Shown here: positions 1-10,186 of the stretch, piece after piece
Numbering within the stretch: position 1 is the first letter of the stretch
How the letters are laid out: every line of letters begins with the position of its first letter
Source of the DNA: Gimesia chilikensis
GTDB lineage: Bacteria; Planctomycetota; Planctomycetia; Planctomycetales; Planctomycetaceae
Direction of reading: 5' to 3'
DNA length: 64,000 bases
NCBI RefSeq assembly: GCF_007744075.1
Contig: NZ_CP036266.1
Coordinates: 6,933,248-6,997,247 of the forward strand
Made by a program: the position numbers and the translations under genes
Notes under the pieces: model-generated
What the model saw: the letters and a program-made list of their open reading frames with translations, nothing else
Databases searched by the model: none
What the model was told of the DNA's origin: nothing

Positions 1-1399
1 GGAAGATGATCGGATTCAGGTTGTACCGGATGATGGTTGAAATTTCCTGTGCGGTCAGCTGGAACGAGCCATCGCCGATCAATGCAATGGGCCGTCGTTC
101 CGGCGCCCCGATACAGTATCCCAGCAGCGCTCCCACAGACCAGCCGATGGAACCGTATTGCATCTGGATTTCAAATCGGGATCCGGTCGGCAGATTGAGC
201 TGCATACCGTTGAACCAGGAATCTCCCGTTTCTGCAATGACGGCTGAATCTGCGGTCAGCATCTGTTGGACACGCGAAACCAGCTGTCGGGTCGAGAGAG
301 GCGTCTCGGGGGCACCAGCAGATAGTGCAGGCGGATCTTCCTGAATTCGTTTATAAGCGACCATGGAAGCATCGTTGGCTGTGATGCGGGGAGCCAGTTG
401 CTCAAGGAACTCGGACAGTTTCACATTACTAAAAGTCTGATTCGGGCAGACTACGCTGTTGGGGCGAGCCTGAATCACCTTACTCGGGTCTACCAGTGCG
501 GCGTGTCCCGTTGTCGTGTAATCGGTGAAAGTCGGGCCGGCGAACAGGCAGAGATCTGAAGAATCGACGATTTCGCCACAGCCAGGCGATCCGACAGGCC
601 CCCAGTAAATGCCCATGTAATTCGGATGCTGTTCGTCAAAAAAGCCCTTGGCATTGGGCATACTGGCAATCGCGTAGCCTGAGGCATCAGCCAGCTTGTG
701 AAAATTTTCCTCGGCTCCAAAGGAACGGAGCTTGACCCCCGAGACCAGAACGGGCTTGGCTGCGTTGTTGAGCAGATTCGCCACATGATCGACGGCTGCT
801 TTGAGCGATACAGGGTCGCTGGCAGTGGGACCTCCAAAGGAGCGAACATTTGGTTTGGAGGTGATTGCATCCGCAATGTTGCAGGCGATTTCAATGTAGA
901 CCGGCTTACGAAACCGCAGGGCGGTCTGAATCGCATGGTCGATTTTCGTTGGAGCTTCATGGGGATCGCGGATCGTGACCGCTTCCGCTGTCACTTTGGA
1001 AAAGATATCTCGCTGGTAATCATAGTCCAGTTTCCCCAGTGTGTGATGCAACATTTCGAATTCGGCTTCAGAATTCGTATTCGGGCCGCCGGAAACAGCG
1101 ATGACAGGCAGGTCTTCCGCATACGCTCCGGCAACAGCATTGAGCAGGCTCAGACCACCGACACTGTAAGTTACGAACACGGCACTGGCTCCACCGGTGG
1201 CCCGGGCATATCCGTCTGCAGCATAGCCGGCATTCAATTCATTACAGCAGGAGATCATCTCCAGATTCTTATTCTCCAGGATCCGGTCCAGCAGAACCAG
1301 GTTGTAGTCTCCCGGGACGGCGAAGTAATGCTTCAAGCCGATTTCTTCGAGACGGTCAGCCAGATAAGAACCGACGGTGGTGGTACAATGGTCAGTCAT
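1..1399 (-). CDS. pdc: Pyruvate decarboxylase-like ThDP enzyme (3' end outside window)
   Basis: Thiamine-diphosphate-dependent 2-keto acid decarboxylase, most like pyruvate decarboxylase (pyruvate to acetaldehyde and CO2). I read it directly from the reverse strand: 466 codons are present, and about 100 C-terminal residues are missing because the gene leaves the window. Seen: FAVPGDYN near residues 26-33 (Asp31), [16 protein letters not shown] with the cofactor-activating Glu54, the paired His118-His119, and the ThDP motif [11 protein letters not shown] starting at Gly442. Asp27, Glu50 and His113/His114 are the corresponding residues in the Zymomonas enzyme. It lies 46 bp downstream of the malic enzyme on the same strand, which suggests a malate-pyruvate-acetaldehyde route. 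Indolepyruvate or phenylpyruvate decarboxylase is possible, since substrate specificity cannot be read from motifs. Confidence 0.88.
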   Translation of the reverse strand, partial: MTDHCTTTVGSYLADRLEEIGLKHYFAVPGDYNLVLLDRILENKNLEMISCCNELNAGYAADGYARATGGASAVFVTYSVGGLSLLNAVAGAYAEDLPVIAVSGGPNTNSEAEFEMLHHTLGKLDYDYQRDIFSKVTAEAVTIRDPHEAPTKIDHAIQTALRFRKPVYIEIACNIADAITSKPNVRSFGGPTASDPVSLKAAVDHVANLLNNAAKPVLVSGVKLRSFGAEENFHKLADASGYAIASMPNAKGFFDEQHPNYMGIYWGPVGSPGCGEIVDSSDLCLFAGPTFTDYTTTGHAALVDPSKVIQARPNSVVCPNQTFSNVKLSEFLEQLAPRITANDASMVAYKRIQEDPPALSAGAPETPLSTRQLVSRVQQMLTADSAVIAETGDSWFNGMQLNLPTGSRFEIQMQYGSIGWSVGALLGYCIGAPERRPIALIGDGSFQLTAQEISTIIRYNLNPIIF

Positions 1400-1445
1400 G
1401 AGTATTCCTTACAGACAAAAAATGCTGGCGAGACGATCAGTCGAA

Positions 1446-3125
1446 TTAGAGAGACTTGTATTCGGGTTTCCACATGGTTTCTTCGATCCGCTGATCGATT
1501 TCCTCTGCGGTCAGGGAATCTGCGACTTCCGCATCAATGGCTGCCTGCGCGACAGCCCGGGCAATGGACCGGCCCACGTCGCGGATAATCGTCAGAGAAG
1601 GGAGTAGCGAAGCCGTCGGATCCTTGAGGGCCGGAGAGGCCTCTTTTAAGGCAAACGCTGCCGCCATGAACATGGAATCGGTAACCCGTCGCGCCCGGGA
1701 AGCCCGAATCCCCAGTCCCATCGCAGGGAAGATGTAACTGTTATTACACTGGGCGATTACATGGGTCACACCATTATATTCCACTGGATCGAAGGGGCTG
1801 CCGGTGGCGATGACGGCTTTGCCGTCCGTCCATTTCAACAGGTCTTCGGGTGTGGCTTCTGCCCGTGAGGTTGGATTCGAAAGCGGAAAGATGACGGGAT
1901 GTTCTTCGTGGCTGGCCATTTCCCGGATAATCTCTTCGGTAAATGCGCCCGTCTGTCCCGTGGCGCCGACCAGGACGCCTGGTTTTGCATTGCGGACGAC
2001 ATCCGCGAAAGAGATCGCACCACTCACATCGCAGTCCCAGCCCTGGAGGTTCTCTGGTGACTGCGCGAGTCGCTGATGCAATTCATCCAGATCGCTTCTA
2101 CCGGAATGCAGGAGTCCATCTCGGTCGATCACATAAAACCGGGCCTTTGCTTCATCCTCACTCAAGCCGGACTGAAGCATGGCCTGTTTCAACTGCAGAC
2201 AGATGCCCACTCCTGCAGAGCCGGCCCCCAGCATCACGATGTTCTGGTCGGTGAGTTTTCCGCCGGCTGCTTCAATCGCTGCCAGAATTGTTCCCGTTGT
2301 GACCGCGGCGGTTCCCTGGATGTCATCGTTAAAGGTACACAGGTCATCCCGATATTTATCCAGAATTCGCTCCGCATCGACTGAAGCGAAATCTTCCCAC
2401 TGCAGGAGTACGTCCGGAAACCGTTTCTTGACGGCCTGGACGAACTGATCGATAAAGGCATCGTATTCCGCCCCCTTGATGCGGTGTTCCCGCCAGCCGA
2501 CATAGCGGGGGTCATCGAGGCGTTCTTCGTTGTTCGTCCCCAGATCGAGGAGAATCGGGAGTGTCTTGGCCGGATCAATCCCGCCACAGAGGGTATAAAG
2601 CGAGAGTTTACCGATGGGAATTCCCATCCCGCCGGCCCCCTGGTCGCCCAGTCCCAGGATGCGTTCCCCGTCGGTCACCACGATGACTTCGATATCCCGT
2701 TCGATATTTTCCAGGATCTCGTCCATTTGATCACGTTCGGGATAAGAAATGAAAATTCCGCGGGGACGACGATAAATGTGGCTGAACCGTTCACACGCCA
2801 GACCCACCACCGGTGTATAAACGATGGGCATCATCTCGGAGATATGCTCCAGCAGCAGCCGGTAGTACAGGGTCTCGTTCTCGTCCTGCAGCTGTCTCAG
2901 GAAAATATGTTTGTCGATATCGTTCTGAAAATCGCAAAAGGCTTCATAGGAGCGTTCAACCTGTTCCTCAAGCGTGTCGATATGGGGTGGCAGGAGGCCC
3001 ACCAGACCGAACTGACTGCGTTCTTGGTCGCTGAAGGCGGTCCCCTTATTCAGGAGGGGATCCTCAATCAGCAGATGTCCCCGTTTCTGTATCGAAAATT
3101 CTTCGGTTGACCGTCCTGAATTCAT
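1446..3125 (-). CDS. maeA: NAD-dependent malic enzyme (oxaloacetate-decarboxylating)
   Basis: Oxidative decarboxylation of malate to pyruvate, making NADH in the cytoplasm. The 559-residue length fits the large (about 560 aa) NAD-malic enzyme class. Visible motifs: MPIVYTPVVG with the catalytic Tyr, GLGDQGAGGMGIPIGK with the catalytic Lys, the metal-binding WEDF followed by FNDDIQGTAAVT, and the Rossmann-type VMLGAGSAGVGI for NAD. The gene begins with ATG at 3125 and is followed after 46 bp by the pyruvate-decarboxylase-like gene on the same strand, so the two are probably co-transcribed and act in sequence. Cofactor preference (NAD over NADP) is inferred from family length and similarity only. 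Confidence 0.93.
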   Translation of the reverse strand: MNSGRSTEEFSIQKRGHLLIEDPLLNKGTAFSDQERSQFGLVGLLPPHIDTLEEQVERSYEAFCDFQNDIDKHIFLRQLQDENETLYYRLLLEHISEMMPIVYTPVVGLACERFSHIYRRPRGIFISYPERDQMDEILENIERDIEVIVVTDGERILGLGDQGAGGMGIPIGKLSLYTLCGGIDPAKTLPILLDLGTNNEERLDDPRYVGWREHRIKGAEYDAFIDQFVQAVKKRFPDVLLQWEDFASVDAERILDKYRDDLCTFNDDIQGTAAVTTGTILAAIEAAGGKLTDQNIVMLGAGSAGVGICLQLKQAMLQSGLSEDEAKARFYVIDRDGLLHSGRSDLDELHQRLAQSPENLQGWDCDVSGAISFADVVRNAKPGVLVGATGQTGAFTEEIIREMASHEEHPVIFPLSNPTSRAEATPEDLLKWTDGKAVIATGSPFDPVEYNGVTHVIAQCNNSYIFPAMGLGIRASRARRVTDSMFMAAAFALKEASPALKDPTASLLPSLTIIRDVGRSIARAVAQAAIDAEVADSLTAEEIDQRIEETMWKPEYKSL

Positions 3126-3440
3126 AGTAAGAATTGCCCTAAAAAGAAGGATCGCGAGTGGATGAGGAGAAACGGGCGTGCCGCCTCTGGCATTCGTCGG
3201 CGACAGGCATAGAATACTGGAAACAGAGCCAATCTGTCGATGTTACTCTCAGGAAACTGCCCGGATTCCTGAAACCCTCGCGCAGAGTAATCATCACCCT
3301 GCGAATTGCCGGCAAACGTTCTAAGTTTAGCATCCACTCCTTGCAACTCGGAAACAGATATCGTAAATATCCACATGGCCCGGTTCCGATTGACCGGATT
3401 TTAAGTTTTCTGCTTTTCATTTCCTGGATAAGTTTGTCTT
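3126..3440. promoter_or_regulatory. Divergent intergenic region between maeA and aguB
   Basis: 315 bp between two divergent genes must hold the promoters for the malic enzyme/decarboxylase pair (leftward) and the agmatine pair (rightward). I see no convincing sigma-70 hexamers or operator palindrome. Short open frames here have no Shine-Dalgarno signal or recognisable domain and I treat them as non-genic. Confidence 0.4.
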
Positions 3441-4337
3441 ATGGTCCGTCGCTTCCAACTTGCACTGGTGCAGGTCTCACTGAATGGCACTCCGGATGAA
3501 AACCTGACGAAATGTCTGGACTGGGTCCGTACCGCCGCTGAAGAAGGGGGACAGGTCATCTGTCTGCCGGAACTTTACAGCTCATTCTATTTCTGTCAGA
3601 AGGAAACCACGGAGTACTTCAAGTTCGCCGAGCCCCTGTATGGTCCTTCCTTCATGGCCTTCAGTAACCTGGCCAAAGAACTGGGTGTCGTGATTGTTGT
3701 ACCTTTCTTTGAGAAACGGACCGAAGGGCTTTATCACAACAGCGCCTACGTTATCGACGCCGACGGCAGTGAAGCTGGTCTGTATCGCAAGATGCACATT
3801 CCCGACGATCCCTGCTTCTACGAAAAATTCTATTTCACGCCCGGCGACCTCGGTTTCAAAGCGATCCCCACCCGCTTCGGCAAAATCGGGACACTCATCT
3901 GCTGGGACCAGTGGTTCCCCGAAGGGGCCCGGATCACGGCACTCTCTGGGGCGAACGTGCTGATCTATCCAACCGCCATCGGCTGGCATCCCCACGAAAA
4001 AGAAGAATACGGTCCCAAGCAGCACGATTCCTGGATGACAATTCAGCGGAGTCACGCGATCGCCAACGGGACGTTTGTGGCTGCAGTCAACCGCGTTGGC
4101 TTCGAACAGCCGGAACCGGAACAGGCGGGCCTCGAATTCTGGGGCTCCTCATTTATCTGTGGGCCCCAGGGAGAAATTATCGTCCAGGCATCAGAGGACC
4201 AGGAAGAAATTCTGATTGCGGAAGTCGATCTGGATCAGACCGCCGAAGTTCGCCAGAACTGGCCCTTCCTGCGTGACCGCCGGATTGACGCATATGGTAA
4301 TATTCTGAAACTCTATCATGACGATGCCACTCCATGA
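3441..4337 (+). CDS. aguB: N-carbamoylputrescine amidohydrolase
   Basis: Nitrilase-superfamily (C-N hydrolase) enzyme that hydrolyses N-carbamoylputrescine to putrescine, CO2 and ammonia. The catalytic triad is visible: Glu44 in CLPELYSS, Lys in YRKMHIPDDP, and Cys in GTLICWDQWFPEGAR. The GTLICWDQWFPEGAR block and the HEKEEYGPKQHDSW segment are typical of the AguB branch. Length (298 aa) matches the family. The last codons overlap the start of the agmatine deiminase gene (ATGA), so the two are translationally coupled. No clear Shine-Dalgarno precedes the ATG, and the start was chosen because it begins the conserved first beta strand. Confidence 0.95.
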   Translation: MVRRFQLALVQVSLNGTPDENLTKCLDWVRTAAEEGGQVICLPELYSSFYFCQKETTEYFKFAEPLYGPSFMAFSNLAKELGVVIVVPFFEKRTEGLYHNSAYVIDADGSEAGLYRKMHIPDDPCFYEKFYFTPGDLGFKAIPTRFGKIGTLICWDQWFPEGARITALSGANVLIYPTAIGWHPHEKEEYGPKQHDSWMTIQRSHAIANGTFVAAVNRVGFEQPEPEQAGLEFWGSSFICGPQGEIIVQASEDQEEILIAEVDLDQTAEVRQNWPFLRDRRIDAYGNILKLYHDDATP

Positions 4338-5386
4338 GCGAGATCACCCGCAGACTGCCCGCCGAATGGGAACCACACCAGGCCACGCTACTCTGCTTTC
4401 CGCATAATGGCAATGACTGGCCGGGGAAGTACGAAGTCATCCAATGGGCGTTCATCGAAATCATCCGCAAAGTGGCCGAGTATGAGCGCGTGCTGCTGGT
4501 TGTAAAAAATGAGTCGCTGCAGCAGAAAGTCCATTCGATGCTGCAGCAGGCACACGCGAACACGAAGCAGGTCAAATTTATCCTGCAGAATACGAACCGC
4601 AGCTGGATGCGAGATTCGGGACCAATTGTCGTGCAGCGAAGTGACGGCAAACGCGAGGCACTGCAGTTTCGCTTTAACGGCTGGGCCAAGTATCCCAATC
4701 ATCGCCTGGACTGGCACATTCCCTCTGCAGTCGCGCAATCATTAAAACTTCCCTTGAGGGAGGTCACCTATGAGGGGCGTCCCGTGGTTCTGGAGGGGGG
4801 AGCAATCGAAGTCAACGGACGGGGCACCCTGATCACAACCGAGGAATGTCTGCTCGACCAGAAAACCCAGGTGCGTAATCCCGGCTTCTCAAAAGAAGAC
4901 TACTCTGCCGTCTTTGCAGAATATCTGGGTGTTTCAAATGTCATCTGGCTCGGGGACGGTATTCAAGGAGACGACACGCACGGACACGTGGATGACATCT
5001 GCCGATTTGTGAATCCGACGACCGTTGTCGCCTGCGTGGAGCCGAACAAAAAGGATGTCAATCATCGTCGTCTGGCACAGAATCTGGAGCGTTTAAAGAG
5101 TGCGCGCCTCGAAGATGGCAGCAAGCTCAAAGTGGTAGAAATGCCCATGCCGGGTCGTCTCGACTTTGAGGATTTACGCCTCCCCGCCAGCTACGTGAAT
5201 TTTCTGGTCACCAACGGCTGTGTGCTGATGCCAACGTTTAACGATCCAAACGACGCGCAGGCCCTGGGGATTCTGAGCGAGCTTTATCCGGATCGCCAGG
5301 TGATTGGCATTCATGCGGTCGATCTGGTCTGGGGCCTGGGCACTCTCCATTGTCTGAGCCACGAGATTGCGGCTGCAGCGAAATAA
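4334..5386 (+). CDS. aguA: Agmatine deiminase
   Basis: Peptidylarginine-deiminase-fold enzyme that converts agmatine to N-carbamoylputrescine and ammonia, the substrate of the upstream AguB. Visible: NRSWMRDSGPIVV near residues 87-99, the catalytic region GDDTHGHVDDICRFV, and the C-terminal nucleophile Cys in LGTLHCLSHEIAA. The 350 aa length is normal. The start codon overlaps the aguB stop as ATGA. The pair forms a complete route from agmatine to putrescine; no arginine decarboxylase is present in the window. Confidence 0.95.
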   Translation: MSEITRRLPAEWEPHQATLLCFPHNGNDWPGKYEVIQWAFIEIIRKVAEYERVLLVVKNESLQQKVHSMLQQAHANTKQVKFILQNTNRSWMRDSGPIVVQRSDGKREALQFRFNGWAKYPNHRLDWHIPSAVAQSLKLPLREVTYEGRPVVLEGGAIEVNGRGTLITTEECLLDQKTQVRNPGFSKEDYSAVFAEYLGVSNVIWLGDGIQGDDTHGHVDDICRFVNPTTVVACVEPNKKDVNHRRLAQNLERLKSARLEDGSKLKVVEMPMPGRLDFEDLRLPASYVNFLVTNGCVLMPTFNDPNDAQALGILSELYPDRQVIGIHAVDLVWGLGTLHCLSHEIAAAAK

Positions 5387-5391
5387 TCTCA

Positions 5392-5415
5392 AATCCTGCC
5401 TGACCTCGCAGGATT
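5392..5415 (+). terminator. Weak hairpin after aguA
   Basis: Eight-base perfect stem AATCCTGC / GCAGGATT with an 8-nt loop, six bases after the aguA stop codon. No T-run follows, so if it terminates it is not a textbook intrinsic terminator. Confidence 0.3.
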
Positions 5416-5535
5416 CGATTGAGTCTGCAGTTCGACACAGGTATCATATTTAATATTGTTTATTTATCCGCCGGTCGCCGTTTCTGCAGCGACTACTGAT
5501 ACCTGCCCGAACTCCTGCTACCGAGGTCTTCTACC

Positions 5536-7641
5536 ATGAAATGCCTGCTGTCACTGTTCGCTTGTGTTTTCACTCTGAGCAGTACGCTGCTCGTCTATTC
5601 TGCGGAAGACCTCACGGTCCTGCCACCAATGACGGGAGAAGCCGCGGAGTCCGGTCTGGTGTACCAGGCTCTGCAAAAGCGGGCACATGAGGCCTTCGCG
5701 AAACGGAAAGAGGTTTATGAAAACATTAAAACGCCGGAGGACTGTGAAGCCTACCAGAAGCGGATGAAAGATTTCTTCCAAACACAGATTGGCGGTTTTC
5801 CGGAACGGACGCCGCTGAATCCCCGTGTGATCGGGAAACTGACGGGGGATGGTTTTCGAGTCGAGAATGTGATTTACGAAAGCTGGCCCGGCCATCATGT
5901 GACCGCCAACCTGTATCTTCCCACCACGCCGCCCCCTTATCCAGGCGTGCTGGTCCCCTGCGGACACAGTCACAACGGAAAGGCTTCAGACGGTTACCAG
6001 CGGGCCTGCATGCTGCTGGCCAAAAACGGGATGGCAGCACTCTGCTACGATCCGATCGGGCAGGGGGAACGGTATCAGGTCTTGTCAGAGCAACCCAATG
6101 AATTCTTCAAAGGAGGCAGTCGCTATCGTCCGCCTCATCCACAGGTACAGTATTACTGCACGGCAGAGCATACGCTGATGACGGTCAGCTCGATTCCGCT
6201 GGGCAGCAACTCCGCCCGCTATCGCATCTGGGACGGCATGCGGAGTATTGACTACCTGGTCAGTCGCCCGGAGATTGATGCCAGCCGAATCGGCTGTACG
6301 GGGAACTCGGGGGGAGGTACGCTGACGAGTTACATCATGGCGCTGGACGAACGGGTGCAGGCGGCAGCGCCGGTCTGCTACTCGACCATGTATCGATACC
6401 TGATCGACTTCAATGGTCCCCAGGATGGCGAGCAGAATATCTTCGGCCAGTTAGCTTACGGCATGGACATCGCCGATTACACTTTGATGCGGGCTCCCAA
6501 GCCGACGCTGATCTGTGCCGGCACACATGACTCGACGTTCAAAATCGACGGTACGTGGGAACTGTTCCGCGAAGCCAAACGGTTCTATACACGCATGGGT
6601 TATGCGGAGCGGGTGGATATCATCGAAGCCGACGCCCCTCATGGCTTCACCATCAAGCTGCGGGAAGGTTCCGCACGCTGGATGAACCGCTGGCTGCTGC
6701 ACAAGGAAAACGCGATCTTTGAAGGAGATCTGCCCGTCTTTACCGATGAGGAACTGCAATGTTCACAGTCGGGGCAGATACTGCTCGATGCCGGCGAACG
6801 TTCGCTGTTTGAAATCAATGACGGGCTGAATCAGCAGCTAGCGAAAGAACGGGCGGAACTCTGGAGCAGCGGCGACCTCGGCACTCTGCGCGATCAGGTA
6901 CGTGAAGTGAGCGGAATCAAGCGACTGGAGACACTGCCCCGCCCGACATCTAAAACAGTCGGCTCTATTGAGCGACCGGGTTACAAGATCACAAAACTGA
7001 TCCTGAAACCAGATCACGGTCTCCCACTGCCTGCACTGTTGTTTGAACCGGAAGCCCCCACCGGTAAACGGACCCTCTATCTGCATGGTGAGGGTAAGCA
7101 GCTAGATGCTGCAGCAGGAGGACCGATTGAACAACGAGTCAAACAGGGCGAGACCGTTCTGGCAGTGGATATTCGTGCGATCGGAGAAACTTCACGTAAG
7201 AACAATCGTAAGATCGGCTGGTCACATGGCCTGCTGGGCCCCAACTATCATGAATGGGCAGTGGCCTACCTGCTGGGAGAGTCGATGGTCAAACTACGGG
7301 CTGAAGACATTCTGGTCGCCGCCCGGTTCCTGTCAGAATATGGTTCGAATGACAAACCAGAGAAGGTTGAACTGGTCGCGATCGGAGAAACGGGTATTCC
7401 CGCGCTGCACGCCGCAGCTCTGGAACCGCAACTCTTTTCAGAAGTCGATCTGAGCCAGATGATTTCCTCCTGGGGGGAAGTTGTGAAAACACCGGAAACG
7501 CAGAATCAGCTGATCAATACGGTGCATGGTTCGCTCAAGGTCTACGACCTGCCGAACCTGATCACTCTGGTGGGGAAAGAGCGGGTCAAGGTCTCCCAGC
7601 CAGCTGATGTTAAAGCGGGCCTGGCCACCCGAGAGCCTTGA
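5536..7641 (+). CDS. Exported alpha/beta hydrolase, acetyl xylan esterase type
   Basis: Secreted serine esterase of the planctomycete acetyl-xylan-esterase/prolyl-oligopeptidase-like group, 701 aa. An N-terminal signal peptide (hydrophobic run in the first 20 residues, ending near VYSAED) sends it out of the cytoplasm. The first hydrolase domain shows the oxyanion region VLVPCGHSHNGK, the nucleophile elbow GCTGNSGGGTL and a late His in DAPHGF. A second, more diverged alpha/beta region follows (about residues 480-680: LYLHGEG, AVDIRAIGE, VAIGETGIPAL) without an obvious nucleophile Ser. The substrate is unknown; acetylated plant or algal polysaccharide is an inference from the sulfatase-rich neighbourhood. 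Confidence 0.75.
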   Translation: MKCLLSLFACVFTLSSTLLVYSAEDLTVLPPMTGEAAESGLVYQALQKRAHEAFAKRKEVYENIKTPEDCEAYQKRMKDFFQTQIGGFPERTPLNPRVIGKLTGDGFRVENVIYESWPGHHVTANLYLPTTPPPYPGVLVPCGHSHNGKASDGYQRACMLLAKNGMAALCYDPIGQGERYQVLSEQPNEFFKGGSRYRPPHPQVQYYCTAEHTLMTVSSIPLGSNSARYRIWDGMRSIDYLVSRPEIDASRIGCTGNSGGGTLTSYIMALDERVQAAAPVCYSTMYRYLIDFNGPQDGEQNIFGQLAYGMDIADYTLMRAPKPTLICAGTHDSTFKIDGTWELFREAKRFYTRMGYAERVDIIEADAPHGFTIKLREGSARWMNRWLLHKENAIFEGDLPVFTDEELQCSQSGQILLDAGERSLFEINDGLNQQLAKERAELWSSGDLGTLRDQVREVSGIKRLETLPRPTSKTVGSIERPGYKITKLILKPDHGLPLPALLFEPEAPTGKRTLYLHGEGKQLDAAAGGPIEQRVKQGETVLAVDIRAIGETSRKNNRKIGWSHGLLGPNYHEWAVAYLLGESMVKLRAEDILVAARFLSEYGSNDKPEKVELVAIGETGIPALHAAALEPQLFSEVDLSQMISSWGEVVKTPETQNQLINTVHGSLKVYDLPNLITLVGKERVKVSQPADVKAGLATREP

Positions 7642-7802
7642 GCTGAACAGGCATTTCTTAACAAGTTTAAACAGCGTGATCTTCTTTAAACCACGCTGGA
7701 CAAAGCCTGCTGCGCCCTTAATAATGACAGTTCTGGACTTCATTTACGACATTTCATCTCCGCCGGTTCGCACGGCGGTTTGTGCTCGACAGGAGACAAT
7801 TA

Positions 7803-10124
7803 ATGCAATCACTGACCCGACGGATGGCGCTGAAACTGTTTGCCCTGGGGACGACATTTTTCGGTTTCAAAAAAACAACAGCATTAACCGCAGCAGAGTC
7901 GGAGAATGCCGCTCCTGTCATTGGCCGCTGGAAGAAAACAAATGATCGGGTCTGGCTGGGAGAAGAATTCTGGGCCAATCCGATGGAAGACTGGCGAATC
8001 ATTGATGGGGCCGCCGAGTGCCTCTCAACGGGCGGCAGTCGCAATATTCAGTTGCTGACTCATCAACTGACGAATCCCAAAGCGTCGTTTACCATGTCCG
8101 TCCATGTCAGTCAGGTAGAAGTGAAACAGCAGGACGGTGGCGTCGGTTTCCGCATCGGGGTGAAGAGTGACATTAACGAATACCGCAGCAACTGTTTCGC
8201 GAAGAGCGGAATCAAAGCGGGGGTCGTCAACGGCAAACTGATCCTGGGCAATAAAGAACAGAAACTCAAGCAGCCGGTCGATCTGAAAGACTGCGTGTTG
8301 ACTGTGATTGGTAAACCCGAGGGCGAAAAGTATTCTCTGACCCTGATGGTCAGCGGCTCTGAATCAGACAAGCCACTGGATACGATTTCACACACCTTCC
8401 CTCCCCAGGCTGTACTGGGCAACGTCGCGGTCGTCAGCAATTTCGACCCACGTTTCAAACGCATGATTGGTGCCCGTTACCGCTTCAGCGACTGGTCGGT
8501 TTCCGGCGATGCGTTCACGGTCAGTCCCGAACATGAATTTGGACCGATTCTCTGGTCCATGTATTCCTTGAGTGATTCCCGTGGCAAAGATGGCTTCGTG
8601 ATGAAGATCAGCGCCCTGACCGGACCGCTGGGTGAGAAAGACAATAAAGACGTCGAACTGCAGATCGAGCAGGACGGCAAATGGAAGTCCCTGGGTACCG
8701 CGCCCCTCGATACCGATGCCTGGACGGCGACTTTCAGAATCGCCAACTGGAACGAAAAAGAAGCAACGCCGTTCAAGCTGATTTATAAAGAACAGCATAC
8801 TGACGGATCTGAATCCGTCGCCGAGCGAACTGGGATCATTCGTGCCAATCCGACCGGTCGTCCGCTGAAACTGGGTGCGTTGACCTGTCAGAAGGATTAC
8901 GGCTTCCCATATGAACCGGTAGCCAACAACCTGCTGAAGGTTGATCCGGATCTGCTTTACTTTTCCGGTGACCAGTTATACGAAGATCACGGTGGATTTG
9001 GTCTGATTCGAGATCCCGCCGAACCTGCGATTCTAAATTACCTTCGCAAATATTACATGCACGGCATGGCCTTTGGCGAAGCGATGCGGGATCGGCCGAC
9101 CATTTGCATTCCCGATGACCACGATGTTTTCCAGGGGAACATCTGGGGAGAAAATGGGAAGAAGATGGTAGAAGGAACGACTTCTTCCAACGGTGGTTAC
9201 CGGGAACCGGCGCGAATGGTCAATGTGGTTCACAAGACCTGTGCCGGGCATCATCCGGATTATTATGATCCGACTCCCTGTCTGCAGAACATCAGCGTTT
9301 ATTACGGCGACATGGTGTATGGTGATGTCGGCTTTGCCATTCTGGGCGACCGTCAGTTCAAGAGTGGACCCGAGCATGTCGATACGGGCAGCGGTCGGGC
9401 AGACCATGTAACTGACCCCAACTTTGACACTTCGAAGCTGGATAAACCGGGGCTGGAACTACTCGGAGATCGTCAGGAGAAATTCCTCGCGCACTGGTGC
9501 GATGACTGGCGGGGCCACACGATTAAAGTCCTGTTCAGCCAGACCGTCTTTGCCGGAGTCGCGACTCACCATGGCGGTTATGATGGTTACCTCAAAGCCG
9601 ACCTCGACTGTGGCAGCTGGCCTCAGACGGCTCGCAACCGGGCTGTGCGTATTATCCGTAAGGGGATGCCGCTGCATATCAATGGCGACCAGCACCTGAC
9701 CACGCTCTCCCAGTATGGAGCCGATGAGCAGCGCGATAGTTGCTGGTCTTTCTGTACTCCTGCGATTTCCGCTGGTTACCCCCGCTGGTGGCGTCCGGAT
9801 GAACTCGGCATGCAACATGAGAACCGCCCGAAACATGGTCTGCCCAATACGGGTGAATATGTAGATGGGTTCGGAAACAAGGTGTATGTCTACGCCGTAG
9901 GTAATCCGGAACCGGCCAGTGAGAAAAACCGCTACGATCTGGCACATCAGAAAGGCAGCGGCTTTGGCCTGGTGTTGATCGATCCCAAGGAAAAAACGTA
10001 CACGCTGCACTCCTATCGTTTCCTGGTAGATGCGACCGACGGGAAAGCATCCAATGAATTTCCCGGTTGGCCCGTTACGATTCACCAGAAAGAAAACGGA
10101 GGGGAAATCAAACTGATCAACTGA
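7803..10124 (+). CDS. PhoD-like metallophosphatase, exported
   Basis: Phosphodiesterase/alkaline phosphatase D-like protein, 773 aa from the ATG chosen here. AGGAGA at 7791-7796 sits 6 nt before this ATG, so it is preferred over an upstream in-frame GTG at 7782. The N-terminus, with [12 protein letters not shown], resembles a Tat leader. Residues about 40-230 form a beta-rich, LamG/concanavalin-like region. The metal-binding core follows: [22 protein letters not shown] and [15 protein letters not shown]. These Asp/His blocks are those of the PhoD family. Likely periplasmic or surface phosphate release. It differs from the shorter PhoD at 37617 in its long N-terminal region. Confidence 0.82.
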   Translation: MQSLTRRMALKLFALGTTFFGFKKTTALTAAESENAAPVIGRWKKTNDRVWLGEEFWANPMEDWRIIDGAAECLSTGGSRNIQLLTHQLTNPKASFTMSVHVSQVEVKQQDGGVGFRIGVKSDINEYRSNCFAKSGIKAGVVNGKLILGNKEQKLKQPVDLKDCVLTVIGKPEGEKYSLTLMVSGSESDKPLDTISHTFPPQAVLGNVAVVSNFDPRFKRMIGARYRFSDWSVSGDAFTVSPEHEFGPILWSMYSLSDSRGKDGFVMKISALTGPLGEKDNKDVELQIEQDGKWKSLGTAPLDTDAWTATFRIANWNEKEATPFKLIYKEQHTDGSESVAERTGIIRANPTGRPLKLGALTCQKDYGFPYEPVANNLLKVDPDLLYFSGDQLYEDHGGFGLIRDPAEPAILNYLRKYYMHGMAFGEAMRDRPTICIPDDHDVFQGNIWGENGKKMVEGTTSSNGGYREPARMVNVVHKTCAGHHPDYYDPTPCLQNISVYYGDMVYGDVGFAILGDRQFKSGPEHVDTGSGRADHVTDPNFDTSKLDKPGLELLGDRQEKFLAHWCDDWRGHTIKVLFSQTVFAGVATHHGGYDGYLKADLDCGSWPQTARNRAVRIIRKGMPLHINGDQHLTTLSQYGADEQRDSCWSFCTPAISAGYPRWWRPDELGMQHENRPKHGLPNTGEYVDGFGNKVYVYAVGNPEPASEKNRYDLAHQKGSGFGLVLIDPKEKTYTLHSYRFLVDATDGKASNEFPGWPVTIHQKENGGEIKLIN

Positions 10125-10186
10125 GACACTTTTTAACGTCAATACATCTGACATACTCCCACCCGCCGGTTTATGGAGACAGTACT

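Noticed and set aside
698-1588. 296-codon plus-strand frame opposite the decarboxylase
   Set aside because: A shadow of the clearly coding minus strand, with no domain of its own.
3158-3499. 113-codon plus-strand frame running into the aguB start
   Set aside because: Overlaps the well-supported aguB in another frame and shows no motif or ribosome site.
7672-7698. CAGCGTG/CACGCTG hairpin after the 701-aa esterase as a terminator
   Set aside because: The stem is only 7 bp with a 13-nt loop and no T-run.
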